From positions 1 through 8,259 of the forward strand of contig JAIZWN010000571.1 in the NCBI GenBank assembly GCA_020443945.1: a stretch of DNA of 8,259 bases. Reading direction: 5' to 3'. The notes under the pieces were generated by a model. The model ran no database searches. It worked only from the letters and a program-made list of their open reading frames with translations, and was not told the origin of the DNA. The DNA comes from Candidatus Thiosymbion ectosymbiont of Robbea hypermnestra (lineage in GTDB: Bacteria; Pseudomonadota; Gammaproteobacteria; Chromatiales; Chromatiaceae). A program made the position numbers and the translations under genes. The number at the start of each line of letters is the position of its first letter. Position 1 is the stretch's first letter. This document shows, piece by piece, positions 5,932 to 8,259 of this stretch.

Positions 5932-6675
5932 TCATGAGGGATTGTACAGGCCGTCCCCCGTCGGGGCAGGCCGGACGGCGTGGATGGCATCCAGATAGTC
6001 CGCGACCTCGATCGCGGTCGTGTACCAGAGATCGTCCCGACCACCGAGCCTTCGCAGCAGGTCTTCCATATAGGCCCAGCTGTTGGTGGGCTCCCCGGCG
6101 TCGAGCTCCCAGCTATGGCCGTAGATAAAGAACAACGCCAGAGTATCGTCCGGTCGGGCGAAAAACGCCTCCACCAACCCGGCCGCGGCGCTGTGGTGAC
6201 AGCTCGGGTCCCAGGCCAGGGGATCGGCGGGTAGGCGAAAGTCGCGGGTCTGATCCGCGGTTCGTCCATAGGCGATGCCGAGCGCCCTCAACACCCCGAT
6301 CACGGTGGCATTGCGTGCCCCGAACGGGTAGGCATGACCGCGCACGTCCCGCCCCAGCAGCCGCGAGAGTGCCGCACGGTCGTCCCCGACCTCGGCGGCG
6401 ATCTCGGTCCGGGACAGGGAATCCAGGTAAGGGTGACTGACCGAATGGGTGGAAACCTCGTGACCGGCGTACAGGGAGGCGACCTCCTCCGGGTCGATAT
6501 GGTCCGGTCGACCGAGGCGCCCCGAATTGAGGTGGAAGGTCCCGCGGATCCCGTAGCGCCCCAGAAGCCCGACCAGACGACGATCCTGGACCGGACCATC
6601 ATCCATGCTCAGCACCAGGGCCTTGGCGGCGCCACCGGGAAACAGAAAGTCGGCGTAGCTTGGTGGTTGCGGCAT
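5932..6675 (-). CDS. NodB-type polysaccharide deacetylase family protein, cytosolic
   Basis: Metal-dependent carbohydrate esterase 4 / NodB-homology protein of 247 residues, expected to remove acetyl groups from an N-acetylated sugar or related amide; the substrate is unknown. Motif 1 is SMDDGP (D25, D26), motif 2 is THSVSH (H77 and H81 as metal ligands), motif 3 is YPFG (116-119), motif 4 is LAWDPSCHH (154-161) and motif 5 is YGHSWEL (H187). The residue two before the motif 3 proline, Arg in classical members, is Ala here. There is no signal peptide or membrane anchor: the chain starts MPQPPSYADFLF and enters the catalytic fold at once, so it probably acts in the cytoplasm. From memory, the block set GTFHLNSGRL, YPFG, WDPSCHH and GHSWELD matches a subgroup frequent in Firmicutes and gut anaerobes. 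The start is supported by AGAGGGGG about 8 nt upstream. It is divergent from hom and ends in its own terminator. Confidence 0.9.
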   Translation of the reverse strand: MPQPPSYADFLFPGGAAKALVLSMDDGPVQDRRLVGLLGRYGIRGTFHLNSGRLGRPDHIDPEEVASLYAGHEVSTHSVSHPYLDSLSRTEIAAEVGDDRAALSRLLGRDVRGHAYPFGARNATVIGVLRALGIAYGRTADQTRDFRLPADPLAWDPSCHHSAAAGLVEAFFARPDDTLALFFIYGHSWELDAGEPTNSWAYMEDLLRRLGGRDDLWYTTAIEVADYLDAIHAVRPAPTGDGLYNPS

Positions 6676-6741
6676 CAGGGAATCCCCCTCTCTCCGGGCG
6701 GCGCGACCGGCCTTATTTTTCTACAGGGACCTTGCAACATG

Positions 6742-6761
6742 GCGGGGCATCCCTGCCCCGC
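6742..6761. repeat. Perfect 8-bp hairpin between the deacetylase gene and hom
   Basis: gcggggca (6742-6749) pairs perfectly with tgccccgc (6754-6761) around a 4-nt loop. It lies in the 189-bp divergent intergenic region, 104 nt before the hom start. No T-run follows on either strand, so it is not a simple terminator. Confidence 0.6.
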
Positions 6762-6763
6762 AC

Positions 6764-6796
6764 GGGCACCTTGAATTTTTCAAGATGCCCTGTTTT
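6764..6796 (+). terminator. Terminator-like hairpin in the hom leader
   Basis: gggca/tgccc (6764-6768 with 6786-6790) encloses a second stem, cttgaa/ttcaag (6770-6775 with 6779-6784), around a ttt loop, with a single C/A mismatch between them. It is followed by tgtttt at 6791-6796. If transcription starts upstream of it, this could attenuate hom. The only short frame overlapping it (6739-6774, 11 codons) has no Thr, Ile or Met run after its start codon, so a classical leader-peptide attenuator is not supported. Confidence 0.4.
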
Positions 6797-6864
6797 CAAT
6801 AGCAGTGGGAGTTTGCACGATTACAAATTAGAATTCACCACTACCACATGATGAGGAAAGGCGC

Positions 6865-8178
6865 ATGGAACCGGTGAATCTCGGTTTGTTGGGAATGGGT
6901 ACCGTCGGCGGCGGTACGGTAACCGTGCTGACGGACAACGCGGGGGAGATCGCCCGCCGTGCCGGGCGGGAAATCCACATCGCCCATGCCGCGGCGCACC
7001 AGTACGACCCCCAGATCCGCGGTCTGGAGCGGATCGGACGCATCTCGAAAGACGCCTCCGCCGTAGTGGAGGACCCCGACATCGATATCGTCATCGAGCT
7101 GATCGGGGGCTACTCGCCGGCGAAGGAGCTGGTCCTGCGGGCCATCGAGCAGGGCAAACACGTGGTCACCGCCAACAAGGCCCTGATCGCCCTGCACGGC
7201 AACGAAATCTTCGCCGCCGCCCGCGGGCGGGGGGTAACGGTAGCCTTCGAGGCCGCCGTGGCCGGTGGCATTCCCATCATCAAGGCCCTGCGCGAGGGCC
7301 TGGCGGCCAACCACATCGAGTGGATCGCCGGCATCATCAACGGCACCGGCAACTACATCCTCACCGAAATGGGAGACAAAGGCCGGGATTTCGACGCCGT
7401 GCTCGCCGAGGCCCAGGCCCTGGGCTACGCGGAGGCGGATCCCGCGTTCGACGTGGAAGGCATCGACGCCGCCCACAAGCTCACCATCCTGGGGTCGCTG
7501 GCCTTCGGCATGCCGTTACAGTTCGCCAAGACCTATACCGAGGGCATCTCCGGGATCCAGGCCCAGGATGTGGCCTACGCGGCGGATCTGGGCTACCAGA
7601 TCAAACACCTGGGGATTACCCGCAAGACCGACCAGGGCATCGAGATGCGGGTCCACCCGACGCTGATCCCCCGCCGGCGCCTGATCGCCAACGTGAACGG
7701 GGTCATGAACGCCGTTCTCATCAAGGGCGACGCGGTAGGCCCCACCCTCTACTATGGCGCCGGGGCCGGGGCCATGCCCACCGCCTCCGCGGTAGTGGCG
7801 GACGTAGTGGATGTGACGCGCGCCCTCACCACCGATCGCGACAACCGGGTGCCGCATCTCGCGTTCCAGCCCGACGAGCTCTCGGACGTGCCCGTGCTGC
7901 CCATGGAGCAGGTCCGAACCGCCTACTACCTGCGCGTCATCGCCCTGGACCAACCGGGGGTCATGGCCCGCATCGCCGGCATCCTGGGGGAGGAAGGCAT
8001 CAGCATCGAGGCCATCCAGCAAAAAGCGCCGGCACAGGGCGATACCCATGTCCCCCTGGTGATGCTGACCCGGCGGGTACCGGAAGGCCAGATGAACCGG
8101 GCCATCGCCCGTATCGAGAACCTGGAATCCGTAACCGGCCAGGTGGTGCGGATCCGGATGGAGCCGCTGGCGGGCTAG
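6865..8178 (+). CDS. hom: Homoserine dehydrogenase (monofunctional, ACT-domain type)
   Basis: Cytosolic enzyme that reduces aspartate-4-semialdehyde to homoserine with NAD(P)H, the branch step to Thr, Ile and Met. The 437-residue length is normal for the monofunctional form. The N-terminal Rossmann fold has the nucleotide loop LGMGTVG (9-15), and TANKALIALHG (102-112) closes the cofactor domain. The catalytic domain contains FEAAVAGGIPIIKALREG (128-145), GIINGTGNYIL (156-166) and YAEADPAFDVEGIDAAHKL (188-206). E190, D201 and K205 match the spacing of the active-site Glu, Asp and Lys of yeast homoserine dehydrogenase. Residues about 354-430 form an ACT domain (YYLRVIALDQPGVMARI), which in this family usually mediates feedback inhibition, for example by threonine. 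The start is supported by GAGGA at 6853-6857, 7 nt upstream. There is no aspartokinase fusion. Threonine synthase often follows hom in gammaproteobacteria but does not begin in the 81 bases visible downstream. Confidence 0.97.
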   Translation: MEPVNLGLLGMGTVGGGTVTVLTDNAGEIARRAGREIHIAHAAAHQYDPQIRGLERIGRISKDASAVVEDPDIDIVIELIGGYSPAKELVLRAIEQGKHVVTANKALIALHGNEIFAAARGRGVTVAFEAAVAGGIPIIKALREGLAANHIEWIAGIINGTGNYILTEMGDKGRDFDAVLAEAQALGYAEADPAFDVEGIDAAHKLTILGSLAFGMPLQFAKTYTEGISGIQAQDVAYAADLGYQIKHLGITRKTDQGIEMRVHPTLIPRRRLIANVNGVMNAVLIKGDAVGPTLYYGAGAGAMPTASAVVADVVDVTRALTTDRDNRVPHLAFQPDELSDVPVLPMEQVRTAYYLRVIALDQPGVMARIAGILGEEGISIEAIQQKAPAQGDTHVPLVMLTRRVPEGQMNRAIARIENLESVTGQVVRIRMEPLAG

Positions 8179-8184
8179 GGGATG

Positions 8185-8199
8185 TTCTCAATTCTCACA
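8185..8199 (+). repeat. Right copy of the 15-nt inverted motif
   Basis: TTCTCAATTCTCACA starts 6 nt past the hom stop codon and is the exact reverse complement of 58-72. Its internal structure is a short direct repeat of ttctca. It is followed by tagagtagag. Confidence 0.45.
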
Positions 8200-8208
8200 G
8201 TAGAGTAG

Positions 8209-8236
8209 AGGACAGGTTTCCCGTGTCCTTAGATTT
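8209..8236 (+). terminator. Weak terminator-like hairpin after hom
   Basis: aggaca (8209-8214) pairs with tgtcct (8224-8229) around a 9-nt loop and is followed by tagattt. It lies 30 nt past the hom stop. The stem is short and the T-tract poor, so termination here is only possible, not shown. Confidence 0.3.
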
Positions 8237-8259
8237 GGCCTATCCGTTCCCGCCCCTTT

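Noticed and set aside
6806..6834. Promoter-like tagaat -10 for hom
   Set aside because: The -10 is 5 of 6, but no acceptable -35 hexamer lies at 16-18 nt upstream.
58..8199. Inverted 15-mers as the ends of a composite transposon
   Set aside because: No transposase or integrase lies inside, a core biosynthetic gene is enclosed, the motifs are short, and no target-site duplication is visible in the flanking bases.

Overview
The window is a GC-rich (roughly 60-70% in genes) bacterial chromosomal segment. A monofunctional homoserine dehydrogenase with a C-terminal ACT domain, a transporter/acyltransferase/acyl-ACP synthetase fusion of the LplT-Aas type and REP-like palindromes between genes all fit a proteobacterium, most likely a gammaproteobacterium. 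No rRNA or other taxonomic marker is present, so this placement is an inference.

Layout from left to right. Positions 1-216 are noncoding as far as I can tell. They carry a tandem 8-mer motif (37-60), a 15-base motif repeated in inverted orientation at the far right end, and a hairpin just past the stop of the first gene. Positions 217-3666 (minus) encode a 1149-residue phospholipid-repair protein that joins an MFS lysophospholipid flippase, a PlsC acyltransferase and an AMP-forming acyl-ACP synthetase. Positions 3667-4522 form an 856-bp gap, AT-richer in its middle. It holds two strong hairpins, the eroded 3' end of an SGNH/GDSL hydrolase gene (minus), a REP-like palindrome doublet and a cluster of GC-rich hairpins. 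Positions 4523-5539 (plus) encode a 338-residue conserved-looking protein of unknown function. A 185-bp structured gap follows, then a 58-residue single-pass membrane protein (5725-5901, plus). That protein converges on a cytosolic NodB-type polysaccharide deacetylase (5932-6675, minus), which has a good intrinsic terminator. A 189-bp divergent intergenic region with two stacked hairpins leads into homoserine dehydrogenase hom (6865-8178, plus). The last 81 bp hold the mate of the inverted 15-mer and a weak hairpin.

The genes look like independent transcription units, not one pathway. One handles membrane phospholipid repair, one is a deacetylase that may act on envelope glycans or a small sugar substrate, and one belongs to Thr/Met/Ile biosynthesis; the 338-residue and 58-residue products are unassigned. 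I see no evidence for a defence system, CRISPR array, integrase, toxin-antitoxin pair or other clearly new multi-gene system. The items most worth a second look are the unknown 338-residue protein with its structured leader, the SGNH remnant island, the hom leader hairpins and the intergenic repeats.
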